DNA of 64,000 nucleotides from Legionella gratiana. GTDB lineage: Bacteria > Pseudomonadota > Gammaproteobacteria > Legionellales > Legionellaceae. The stretch's first letter is position 1. The number at the start of each line of letters is the position of its first letter. The translations under genes and the position numbers were made by a program. This document shows, piece by piece, positions 1 through 7,559 of the stretch. Under the pieces are notes generated by a model that was not told the DNA's origin, did not search any database, and worked only from the letters and a program-made list of their open reading frames with translations. The stretch spans positions 510,759 through 574,758 of the forward strand of contig NZ_LNYE01000029.1 of NCBI RefSeq assembly GCF_001467695.1. The letters are read 5' to 3'.

Positions 1-148
1 TTTTTCGTTTAACCCCAACCAGAAAGGTTTCCCTATCCATATAAGGTCGAATCCCCAGCAAGTAGGTCGATTGCTGGATATAAGGCAATCCCATCAGTGC
101 GGATAATTCGTTAGTAGTAACAAACAAAAATCCCATTTTCTTATTCAT
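1..148 (-). CDS. Partial 5' end of an LvrA-like integrative-element gene
   Basis: Only the first 49 codons lie in the window; the gene runs off the left edge. It reads MNKKMGFLFVTTNELSALMG, then continues with PYIQQSTYLLGIRPYMD. I associate this wording with the LvrA-like proteins that open the lvr block of Legionella conjugative elements, but that is from memory and the fragment is short. It is divergent from the XRE regulator at 305, the same layout as an lvrR/lvrA pair, and the shared 156-bp gap holds several dyads. Function is unknown. Confidence 0.5.
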   Translation of the reverse strand, partial: MNKKMGFLFVTTNELSALMGLPYIQQSTYLLGIRPYMDRETFLVGVKRK

Positions 149-157
149 CCATCTAAA

Positions 158-180
158 AACACTGTTCCAAATTCAGTGTT
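158..180. promoter_or_regulatory. Inverted repeat next to the divergent start
   Basis: AACACTG (158-164) and CAGTGTT (174-180) are perfect 7-bp arms around a 9-base spacer. It lies just upstream of the minus-strand start at 148, so it could be a repressor site for that gene. Confidence 0.4.
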
Positions 181-210
181 TGCAATATCAAATAATTTCA
201 TTTAGTATCA

Positions 211-237
211 ATCAATAACACGAAACGTGTTGTTGAT
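211..237. promoter_or_regulatory. Candidate operator of the XRE regulator
   Basis: ATCAATAACACG (211-222) and CGTGTTGTTGAT (226-237) form 12-bp arms with 11 of 12 pairs around AAA. It is the strongest dyad of the divergent intergenic region and suits binding by a dimeric XRE-family repressor. No T-run follows, so a terminator is unlikely. Confidence 0.55.
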
Positions 238-283
238 AACCCATTGTAAATAAGCACTTTTTAGTGTCAATGGGCTATTTCCG

Positions 284-295
284 TTTGATATCAAA
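284..295. promoter_or_regulatory. 12-bp perfect palindrome before the xre start
   Basis: TTTGATATCAAA is a perfect palindrome ending 9 bases before the XRE start codon. This is a plausible autoregulatory half of the divergent control region. The core ATATCAAAT also occurs at 185-193. Confidence 0.35.
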
Positions 296-304
296 TGAAC
301 CTAA

Positions 305-559
305 ATGAACATGAAAAAAATTATAGGTAGTAGGATTACGCAGGCTAGAAAAGCAAATGGGTTGACGATTAAGATATTGGCAGAGAGAACAGGATTTGGC
401 GCTGCCAGGATTGGGAATTGGGAGCAGGGTACGAGAAGCCCAGGACCTGAAGAGGCTTTAGTTCTGTCCAAAGAGTTGGTTGTTGCTGCTTCTTGGTTGC
501 TTGGTATTTCTAATGACCCACATGGAGAGTGGATGGATCATGTTATATTTGAATATTAA
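305..559 (+). CDS. XRE-family helix-turn-helix regulator
   Basis: 84 residues, essentially one lambda-repressor-like HTH domain. The sequence shows IGSRITQARKANGLTIKILA, then the recognition helix region FGAARIGNWEQGTRSPGPE, and ends with the usual LSKELVVAASWLLG helix. ATG at 305 and ATG at 311 are both possible starts and neither has a clear ribosome binding site. It is divergent from the LvrA-like gene and probably represses that promoter and its own through the dyads at 211-237 and 284-295. In Legionella elements such a gene (lvrR type) controls excision and transfer; that role here is inference. Confidence 0.8.
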   Translation: MNMKKIIGSRITQARKANGLTIKILAERTGFGAARIGNWEQGTRSPGPEEALVLSKELVVAASWLLGISNDPHGEWMDHVIFEY

Positions 560-697
560 GATCGCTTTTAATGCAATCTGAGTTTGGCAAAGTTGAAGGC
601 AATCAACGACGTCTTCTAGATATTGGCGATAGCCATTCGGGGCTCGTTGTGGTGTCTCAATCAAACCGTAGCGTTCATACAGACGAATGGCAAACAG
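560..697 (-). pseudogene. MerR-family regulator remnant
   Basis: The minus strand encodes LFAIRLYERYGLIETPQR followed by APNGYRQYLEDVVDCLQ, the unmistakable wing region of a MerR-type DNA-binding domain. No start codon or first helix precedes it, and after about 45 residues the frame runs into the opposite-strand end of the XRE gene without an effector domain. It is therefore a truncated relic. MerR regulators commonly control copper, mercury, zinc or cadmium genes, so it probably once regulated one of the metal operons here. Confidence 0.7.
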
Positions 698-752
698 GAT
701 AAATCATTATGCTAGGCCTAACCCCTGTGAATTCACAATCCATCAAAGATCT

Positions 753-1604
753 TTATGAATTTACTGTGACTCCAAACGGAACAAACAGTGTTTTCCCATC
801 GATTTGCACTTGGGCGAACATTTTAATAAATCCTACTTTGTTAGGTTTTATATGAAATAGCAATTCAGGTCCTCCTCGTTCCGTATTATTTGTAGGTTCC
901 TTGCCCATTGGATGAACATGAGTTACTGTTTTAAAGTCCTCATTAAAACCAACGATGTGGGCATAAGCACCCATAATGGGTTCTAGGGTATGAACTGGGT
1001 TTTCCTTTGCATCGGTGATGTCAATTTTGCCCATGACTGCTTGACCGACGTGCAATGGTGTTTTATCAAAAGACAATTTAAAATGGTAGCCATCAACACT
1101 ACTTTCAAATAATGGTTGTCGATGAATAGGATTTTCCAATTTCTTTTTTGTCTTTGGGTAAGGTAAATCAGCAACTACATATTCTTGGGTTTTTGTATTA
1201 GTCGGTATAAGATCAGCCCATGCTCGATAGGAGGCACTCTTAAGCGTAGGCTGCCATTCAAATTGATAGATGCCTGGTATCGTTGTTTCGACTGGATGGA
1301 CATGACTGTAGTCAAGAAGTGTATCATCGATAATCAACAAATGAATCTTTTGTGTATGTGCTTCAATAAGATCGTTTAAGGTGATTGGTTTATTGCTTTT
1401 GGTGTCAATTAATTTGATTAATACCAGTTTCTTGTCCTTTTTATCCATTATCTCTTGAATAGATAATTGCAAGGTATTTTTTGATTTCAAAGAATGTGTC
1501 GATTGATTGTTCATCATGCGTTGATTAGGTTTTTCGGAGAAAGCAGTAGGATAATATGAGTTAATGAATATCAAGCTCATTAGGGTGATGGCAAATTTCT
1601 TCAC
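753..1604 (-). CDS. Secreted protein with two HVHP motifs (YtkA/FixH-like?)
   Basis: 283 residues starting at a GTG preceded by GGAG. The N terminus (KKFAITLMSLIFINSYYPTAF) is a signal peptide. The mature part shows two similar beta-rich halves: the first has LLDYSHVHPVE followed by a PGIYQFEWQP stretch, the second FKTVTHVHPMGKEP followed by a GGPELLFHIKP stretch. This resembles YtkA/FixH-like Ig-fold modules, which are often found near copper and other metal genes; paired HVHP motifs could bind metal. It is transcribed alone, away from the downstream lipoprotein. The family assignment is tentative. Confidence 0.6.
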   Translation of the reverse strand: MKKFAITLMSLIFINSYYPTAFSEKPNQRMMNNQSTHSLKSKNTLQLSIQEIMDKKDKKLVLIKLIDTKSNKPITLNDLIEAHTQKIHLLIIDDTLLDYSHVHPVETTIPGIYQFEWQPTLKSASYRAWADLIPTNTKTQEYVVADLPYPKTKKKLENPIHRQPLFESSVDGYHFKLSFDKTPLHVGQAVMGKIDITDAKENPVHTLEPIMGAYAHIVGFNEDFKTVTHVHPMGKEPTNNTERGGPELLFHIKPNKVGFIKMFAQVQIDGKTLFVPFGVTVNS

Positions 1605-2119
1605 AATATTTTCGTCTCCAAGAAAACCAATAGGTTTTAAAATAGTTTCTTATAGTTATATTTTGTATGCTATTTATTTTAATCAGTAAATAGAATGATA
1701 TCATGATTGTCTTTTTAAGACAGGCATTAAATATAAGTAGAGGTACCCTAAATGTTGGTTAGGATCGTCAGCGATGGTTCTTTGTTGGGATGACGAAATG
1801 GATGTGATACGTGTCAATTAATTAGTTTAATATTTCAAAAAACTAACTCAAATTTTGAATCGGTTTAGGATACGAAAAAAGTGAGCTAAAAACAATTCAA
1901 CTATCATTCAATTAATTCAAAACAAAGGGACAAAGTTTTCTTTTGCACGTAAATTTTTTTAGGTTTTTTTGAGGACACATCAAGACATTTTAATTGAGCT
2001 TCTCAAAGGTTATTCCTAGCTAATTGTTCGTCAAAGCATAGAACACTTTGTTTTGACTTATCCATACCAAAGAGTCTATATTGTAATTATTTCCTTTAAA
2101 ATCAAGGATAGAAATTATC
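1605..2119. other. AT-rich intergenic region
   Basis: 515 bases without a supportable gene. It separates the divergent HVHP protein from the lipoprotein at 2120. A short inverted repeat, TGTCTT-ttt-AAGACA, lies near 1707-1721, and a promoter-like pair at 2053-2082. Nothing else is recognisable. Confidence 0.5.
2053..2082 (+). promoter_or_regulatory. Sigma70-like promoter for the small lipoprotein
   Basis: TTGACT (2053-2058) and TATATT (2077-2082) with an 18-base spacer, 38 bases before the ATG at 2120. Confidence 0.5.
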
Positions 2120-2266
2120 ATGAAACAAAGTCATTGGATGGTTTTGGCGTGTTGTTTAGTCCTTACTGCGTGCATGAGCAGTGGCACGAGTAGTAAGTAC
2201 ACTAAAAGTCTCGAAGAGCATGTCGCTCAAGGTCATGTTGGCCATGGTGGCGGTGGTGGTCGCTAA
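2120..2266 (+). CDS. Small Gly/His-tailed lipoprotein (paralogue A)
   Basis: 48 residues preceded by AAGGATAG. The N terminus MKQSHWMVLACCLVLTAC is a lipoprotein signal with lipobox LTAC (Cys18); the mature part is only 31 residues and ends in GHVGHGGGGGR. The same design, a lipobox followed by a short tail rich in Gly and His, recurs at 14505, 41723 and (frameshifted) 51545, each beside metal-transport genes. A membrane-anchored periplasmic metal chelator or delivery peptide is a reasonable guess. I know of no named family. Confidence 0.75.
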   Translation: MKQSHWMVLACCLVLTACMSSGTSSKYTKSLEEHVAQGHVGHGGGGGR

Positions 2267-2417
2267 CACTAAAATCTTTATTACTCAATCCTAAAGATTC
2301 ATATGAGCGCTCATCCTATAAAGTCTAAGAACTATTAATCTATTCGGGCACTAAAAATTGAGATAAAATGATGCGCACCACATCATAGTGGACGGGCGAA
2401 TGCAAAGGATGGCTGTC

Positions 2418-5105
2418 ATGGCAGAACAATGGCACGAAAAAGCACCTGCAGATATGGTGTTGTTGTTTCAAACCGACTTATCTTTAGGACTATCTGAAAA
2501 AGTAGCAGAACAGCGGCTAAAAGAAGTAGGACCTAACCTGCTGAGTCAACAGAAAAAAACATCCCCTTTCGTCATTTTTTTGCAGCAATTTGCAAGTGTG
2601 GTGATTTGGGTACTTTTAGGTGCTGTTGTTGTGTCTTTTTTGTTGGATGAAAAAGCCGATGCCATTGCCATTTTGGCCATTGTCATTTTAAATGCCATCA
2701 TCGGATTTTTTTTGGAATATCGCGCTGATAGGGCAATGCTTGCGCTTCAGCAAATGGCTGCTCCCAAAGCAACAGTGCTTCGCGATGGCCATGCGAAGGT
2801 GATAGCCGCTTCTGATATCGTACCAGGTGATATTCTTCTTTTTGAAAGCGGTGATTTAATCGCTGCCGATGCTCGCCTTTTTGAATTATCAGCGCTTAAG
2901 GTTAATGAGGCGCCACTCACGGGTGAGTCGATACCCGTTGCTAAAAATCTGGATGTTTGCACTGCCGAGACGCCTCTAGCCGATCGTAAAAACATGGTGT
3001 TTATGGGCACCTCTATAGCCGATGGCACCGGTCGCGCGCTTGTCGTGGCGACTGGTATGCAAACGGAAATGGGGCACATTGCCAAAATGCTGGGTGAAGC
3101 GTCTCGTGATGAAACGCCTTTGCAGAAAAAACTCAATCAAGTGGGTTCTCGTCTATTGTGGCTTTGCTTTTTCATTATCATTGCCATTTTTGGCTTAGGT
3201 CTTTTACGTAATATCTCTCTATTCAGCTTATTCATGAGTTCAGTCAGTCTTGCAGTGGCTGCAATTCCTGAAGGCTTGCCTGCCGTAGTAACGGTGGCTT
3301 TAGCACTCGGCGTGCAACGTATGGTACGGCGTGCCGTACTGGTAAGGCGATTATCGGCGGTTGAAACACTCGGCTGTTTACAAGTCATTTGCACGGATAA
3401 AACAGGAACATTAACCGTGGGTGAAATGACCGCACGTCAGCTTGTGACAGCAAGTGATGTTTATAGTATTCATGGAGAAGGCTATAACCTCTCGGGAGGA
3501 TTTACTCTTCAAGGTCAAGAAATTAATGTGTCAGAAGACCCGTTGTTGCAAGCTACTTTGCATGCGATGGTGGCTTGCAATAACGCGAGTTTTGAGAGCC
3601 AAGATGGACAGGTAGCTACTGTGGGAGACCCAACTGAAGTGGCCCTTTTGGTTGCAGCAGCCAAAGGAGGCGTTTGGCAAGGGGAACTGCAAGCCTCTTA
3701 TCCTCGCATCAAAGAGTTACCCTTTAGCTCCGAACGCAAACGCATGACGGTCGTGTGTCGACAAGACCATGAACACATCGCTTTTGTGAAGGGGGCACCA
3801 GAAATTATCTTGGAGCGCTGCACCCATATTTTAACCAAAACAGGCATTAAAAAAGTAACGCCGAATGATAAGGCGCGCATGAAACAATCCTGTGAACTCA
3901 TGGCCAGCGAAGCATTGCGACTGTTAGCTTTTGCGAAGCGCCAATTAGAGCCTACAACTTTAGAAGAAGAGGAAGAGATTGAACATAACCTGGTGTTTTT
4001 AGGTCTTATTGGTCTTCAGGACCCACCTCATGCGAGTAGCAAGGAATCCATCAGTCGCTGTAAAAAGGCTGGTATTAAACCAGTGATGATTACAGGAGAC
4101 CATCCTGATACGGCAAGAGCCATTGCCAAAGAGCTTGGCATTTTGGAGGCAGGTGACCGATTGCTCACTGGCAATGAACTTGAAAACATGTCGGAGGAAG
4201 AATTTAACCATTGCGTCAAAGACATTGCTGTCTATGCTCGTGTGACTGCGGAGCATAAATTAAAAATCGTACGGGCCTGGAAAAAACAACAAATGGTGGT
4301 GGCGATGACAGGCGATGGGGTGAATGATGCGCCTGCTTTAAGAGAAGCTTCGGTGGGCATTGCCATGGGGAAAACAGGGACTGCTGTAACTAAGGAAGCC
4401 TCTGACATCATCGTCATGGACAATAACTTCACCTCGATTGTGGCAGGTATTGAAGAAGGTCGCACGATTTACGATAACATTGCCAAAACGCTTGCCTATT
4501 TATTAGCAGGCAATAGTGGGGAGTTACTGGTTGTGTTTGTAGCACTTTTAATCGGCTGGCCATTGCCGTTGCTTCCTATCCAATTATTATGGATTAACTT
4601 AGTAACCGATGGTTTGCCGGCCATTGGCTTAGCTACCGATATGTCAGAGCCAGGGATTTTGAATCGTCCACCCAGAGCCACGCAAAAATCCATGATGGAT
4701 ATGGCGTTTTTCAAACGAGTAACCTTTGTGGGTTGTTTAAAGGCTTTAGTAATCCTTAGTGTGTTTGCTTATGAATATTTAATCGATAAGGATTTAATTC
4801 AAGCCCAAGATGCGGCCTTTTCTGTTTTAGTAACCGCCGAGCTTTTATGGGCCTTTGGAGCGCGAAGCGACACCAAAAATATTTGGCAAGTAGGATTGTT
4901 TTCCAATTTAAGACTCTTTTTTATTGTGAGCATCAGTTTTTCCCTGCAGGTCTTGATTCATCATATCCCGGTATTGCGCGAATTATTTGGGATACAACCG
5001 GTCTCATTCACCCAATGCCTGGTTTGGATTCTATTAGGCATGGTGCCTTTGTTAGTGATAGAAGCTCAGAAACGGCTAAGGAAGGCACCCAATGAAGCAT
5101 TTTAG
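2418..5105 (+). CDS. P2A-type cation ATPase (Ca2+/Mn2+ class)
   Basis: Predicted inner-membrane pump of 895 residues. ATG 2418 is chosen because AAAGGA (2404-2409) sits 8 bases upstream; a GTG at 2388 and ATGs at 2400 and 2409 are in frame. Domains in order: cation-ATPase N-terminal domain, actuator with LTGES, M4 with PEGLPA (about 284), phosphorylation site DKTGTLT (Asp about 327), hinge GDGVNDAP (about 632), and six C-terminal membrane spans. M5 NSGEL and M6 NLVTDGLPA match the site residues of SERCA/PMR1-like calcium pumps, not P1B metal pumps. It overlaps the next gene by 14 bases, so it probably heads that efflux operon. Confidence 0.88.
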   Translation: MAEQWHEKAPADMVLLFQTDLSLGLSEKVAEQRLKEVGPNLLSQQKKTSPFVIFLQQFASVVIWVLLGAVVVSFLLDEKADAIAILAIVILNAIIGFFLEYRADRAMLALQQMAAPKATVLRDGHAKVIAASDIVPGDILLFESGDLIAADARLFELSALKVNEAPLTGESIPVAKNLDVCTAETPLADRKNMVFMGTSIADGTGRALVVATGMQTEMGHIAKMLGEASRDETPLQKKLNQVGSRLLWLCFFIIIAIFGLGLLRNISLFSLFMSSVSLAVAAIPEGLPAVVTVALALGVQRMVRRAVLVRRLSAVETLGCLQVICTDKTGTLTVGEMTARQLVTASDVYSIHGEGYNLSGGFTLQGQEINVSEDPLLQATLHAMVACNNASFESQDGQVATVGDPTEVALLVAAAKGGVWQGELQASYPRIKELPFSSERKRMTVVCRQDHEHIAFVKGAPEIILERCTHILTKTGIKKVTPNDKARMKQSCELMASEALRLLAFAKRQLEPTTLEEEEEIEHNLVFLGLIGLQDPPHASSKESISRCKKAGIKPVMITGDHPDTARAIAKELGILEAGDRLLTGNELENMSEEEFNHCVKDIAVYARVTAEHKLKIVRAWKKQQMVVAMTGDGVNDAPALREASVGIAMGKTGTAVTKEASDIIVMDNNFTSIVAGIEEGRTIYDNIAKTLAYLLAGNSGELLVVFVALLIGWPLPLLPIQLLWINLVTDGLPAIGLATDMSEPGILNRPPRATQKSMMDMAFFKRVTFVGCLKALVILSVFAYEYLIDKDLIQAQDAAFSVLVTAELLWAFGARSDTKNIWQVGLFSNLRLFFIVSISFSLQVLIHHIPVLRELFGIQPVSFTQCLVWILLGMVPLLVIEAQKRLRKAPNEAF

Positions 5106-6351
5106 TGCTAAAAAAATGATTTGGACTATTCTCTTAGGTTTCTGTTGTTTTGCAGGGCCAGTATCTTATGCCAAGACACCGCCTGCTTTATCGCAGCTAA
5201 TCAATGAGGCCACTCAAAACAACCCTCAAATTCGTGCGGCACGCGACCGACTACTGGCAGCAATCCATGTGATTCCACAGGCAAAAGCGTTACCCGATCC
5301 GAAGCTTAATGCAGGGTACATCAACATGTCTGAGAATATCCCTATGGATGTGGATCCAAGACGCGAGCAAATGTTGGGTGGCCAACAAGAAATTCCTTTT
5401 CCTGGCAAACTCATTGTGCGAGGAAGGATAGCAACGCTCGAGGCCAAAAGAGCGGAAGCAGAATACCAAGCCACTAGTTTCGCCGTCATTGCTGAATTAA
5501 AACGGCTCTATTACGATCTTTATTTTGTCAATAAATCCATCGAGATCGTACAAAGAAACCAGGAACTTCTTCATGAAATGGAAAAGAGTTCCGAAGCCAA
5601 TTACAGTGTAGGGAAAACACCCCAACAAGATATTTATCGTGCCCAAACTGAGATTTCTCGTCTACTGATGCGTTTAGTCATCTTAAAGCAACAACGGGGA
5701 TCCCTGCAGGCGGATATCAATCGCCTTTTAAATCGTTCCTTAGAAATTACAATCCATACACCAGCAGTGCTTCCTGTAACGCCAATGGGGCATAATTTAG
5801 AGTATTTTTACACGCTCGTTAAGAGCCGAGCACCGCAATTAATCATGCAGCAACGTGCTGTTCAAAAAGGACGACAAGCCATCCGCTTAAGTAAAATGGA
5901 GTATTTCCCGGATGTGGAAATCGAAGGGGGACGACTTCATGATACGGGAATGCACACCAAAGGCTATCAAGTGTTGTTAAAAGCAACGGTTCCACTTTAT
6001 TTCATGCAAAAGCAAAATCATGCCGTGCGCGAATCACTTGCGCGGTATAATGCGGATATTGAGGATTTGCAGACCACCTATCGTATGCTTTCCTTTCAAG
6101 TGAAAAATGCCTATTTGTTGGCAGAGCGCTCGGCAAAACTCATTCATCTGATTCAACATACCATCATTCCACAAGCCACTTTAACATTTACTTCATCGCA
6201 AGCCACCTACGGCGTGGGTAAAGTGGATTTCTTAACGATGCTGAATAATTTATTGACGCTGCAAGAAAATGAATTGGAATGGCACGGTGAACTTGCTGAA
6301 CATGAAAAAGCGATCGCGCAAATCGAAGAAAGCACAGGGACGTTCTTATGA
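5092..6351 (+). CDS. TolC-family outer-membrane efflux factor (CusC/CzcC-like)
   Basis: 419 residues with a signal peptide ending near VSYA-KTP. It has two outer-membrane-efflux repeats: the first begins LSQLINEATQNNPQIRAARD, and the second carries the long alpha-helical hairpin around residues 250-410. It forms the outer-membrane channel and periplasmic tunnel of a tripartite pump. The gene begins inside the last codons of the P2A ATPase and overlaps the membrane-fusion gene by 4 bases (ATGA), so expression is translationally coupled. It is the C component of the CBA set at 5092-10703. Confidence 0.9.
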   Translation: MKHFSAKKMIWTILLGFCCFAGPVSYAKTPPALSQLINEATQNNPQIRAARDRLLAAIHVIPQAKALPDPKLNAGYINMSENIPMDVDPRREQMLGGQQEIPFPGKLIVRGRIATLEAKRAEAEYQATSFAVIAELKRLYYDLYFVNKSIEIVQRNQELLHEMEKSSEANYSVGKTPQQDIYRAQTEISRLLMRLVILKQQRGSLQADINRLLNRSLEITIHTPAVLPVTPMGHNLEYFYTLVKSRAPQLIMQQRAVQKGRQAIRLSKMEYFPDVEIEGGRLHDTGMHTKGYQVLLKATVPLYFMQKQNHAVRESLARYNADIEDLQTTYRMLSFQVKNAYLLAERSAKLIHLIQHTIIPQATLTFTSSQATYGVGKVDFLTMLNNLLTLQENELEWHGELAEHEKAIAQIEESTGTFL

Positions 6352-7481
6352 ATTTTAAGTTAATAATCAAGAGTGCGGTTATTTTGAGTTTACTTTCGTT
6401 GTTGCAGGTAACTCAGGCGCAACAGGCCATGGATAATCATGGCAAGATGGACATGAAACAGTCCACTCAAGGAAATGAGATTGTGATTGATCCGGCTCGT
6501 TTACAAGCCATTGGCATTACGTCAGAGCCGGTGCGTCGCCAAGTGGTTGAAAAAATAATCCGTACCGTGGGGCGTGTTGAAGCCGATGAGCGGCGTGTTG
6601 CCCATATTCATGTACGCTTTGATGGGTGGATTGAGAACTTATTCATTAATTTTACCGGAGAAAAAGTCAAAGCAGACCAAGCTCTTTTTACCGTTTACAG
6701 TCCTGAATTGGTCGCCACCCAGCAAGAATATTTGCTCGCCCTTAATGCCCAAAAAATATTAAGCAAAAATACGACATCGAGTGCGGCTCGTGGTGCGCAG
6801 TCTGCTTTTCAAGCAGCCCACCAAAGGTTGTTGCTGTGGGGGATTTCCGAAAAAGACATTGAGCAATTAAGACGTACGGGCAAAATCACTCGGACGATGA
6901 CGATTCATTCCCCCATCCAAGGTACGGTTCTTAAAAAAATGGCGCTGGTGGGCATGCGCATTGAGCCAGGAGATGAACTCTATACCATTGCTGATTTATC
7001 ACGCTTGTGGGTTTTAGGGGACATTTACGAATATGAGCTTCCTTATATTCGTCTTGGTCAAATGGCTGATTTGACCCTTACCTACTTGCCCAATGAATTA
7101 TTTAAGGCCAAGCTTGATTTTATCTACCCTACGATTGACATGAAAACACGTACAGCCAAGGTTCGCTTTGAAGTGGACAACCAGAAGGAGCAATTAAAAC
7201 CGGGCATGTATGTGAATCTGGAACTCAAAGTACCTTTGGGTGAACGTCTTGTGGTCCCTAAAAATGCTGTTCTACTCACAGGTGAGCGCGCAGTGGTGTT
7301 TATTTACCATGGCAATGGCAAAATTGAATGGCGGGACGTGACCTTAGGGGTTAGGGCAGGGGATTTGCTTGAGATAATCAAAGGGGTTAAAGAGGGCGAT
7401 CAAATTATTACGTCTGCCAATTTCCTCATTGACTCAGAGAGCCAGTTGAAAGCGGCCATGGGAGGTATGCAACATCAATAG
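6348..7481 (+). CDS. Membrane fusion protein (CusB-like)
   Basis: 377 residues with signal peptide, then a short Met/His segment (MDNHGKMDMKQ) like the methionine-rich N terminus that binds Cu(I)/Ag(I) in CusB. Next come a barrel-sandwich/lipoyl domain (VAHIHVRFDGWIENL), a helical hairpin (PELVATQQEYLLAL), and beta-barrel and membrane-proximal domains (LKPGMYVNLELKVPLG, GVKEGDQIITSANFLIDSES). It links the RND pump to the TolC-like channel. It overlaps the outer-membrane factor gene by 4 bases and is followed after 78 bases by the RND gene. Confidence 0.9.
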   Translation: MNFKLIIKSAVILSLLSLLQVTQAQQAMDNHGKMDMKQSTQGNEIVIDPARLQAIGITSEPVRRQVVEKIIRTVGRVEADERRVAHIHVRFDGWIENLFINFTGEKVKADQALFTVYSPELVATQQEYLLALNAQKILSKNTTSSAARGAQSAFQAAHQRLLLWGISEKDIEQLRRTGKITRTMTIHSPIQGTVLKKMALVGMRIEPGDELYTIADLSRLWVLGDIYEYELPYIRLGQMADLTLTYLPNELFKAKLDFIYPTIDMKTRTAKVRFEVDNQKEQLKPGMYVNLELKVPLGERLVVPKNAVLLTGERAVVFIYHGNGKIEWRDVTLGVRAGDLLEIIKGVKEGDQIITSANFLIDSESQLKAAMGGMQHQ

Positions 7482-7559
7482 ACTTTCTTACCGAGCCTCT
7501 ACAATAGGAAAGAAGCTCTAATAAAGAGGCGTGATTTGGCCTTGGAATAAAGGGATTTT

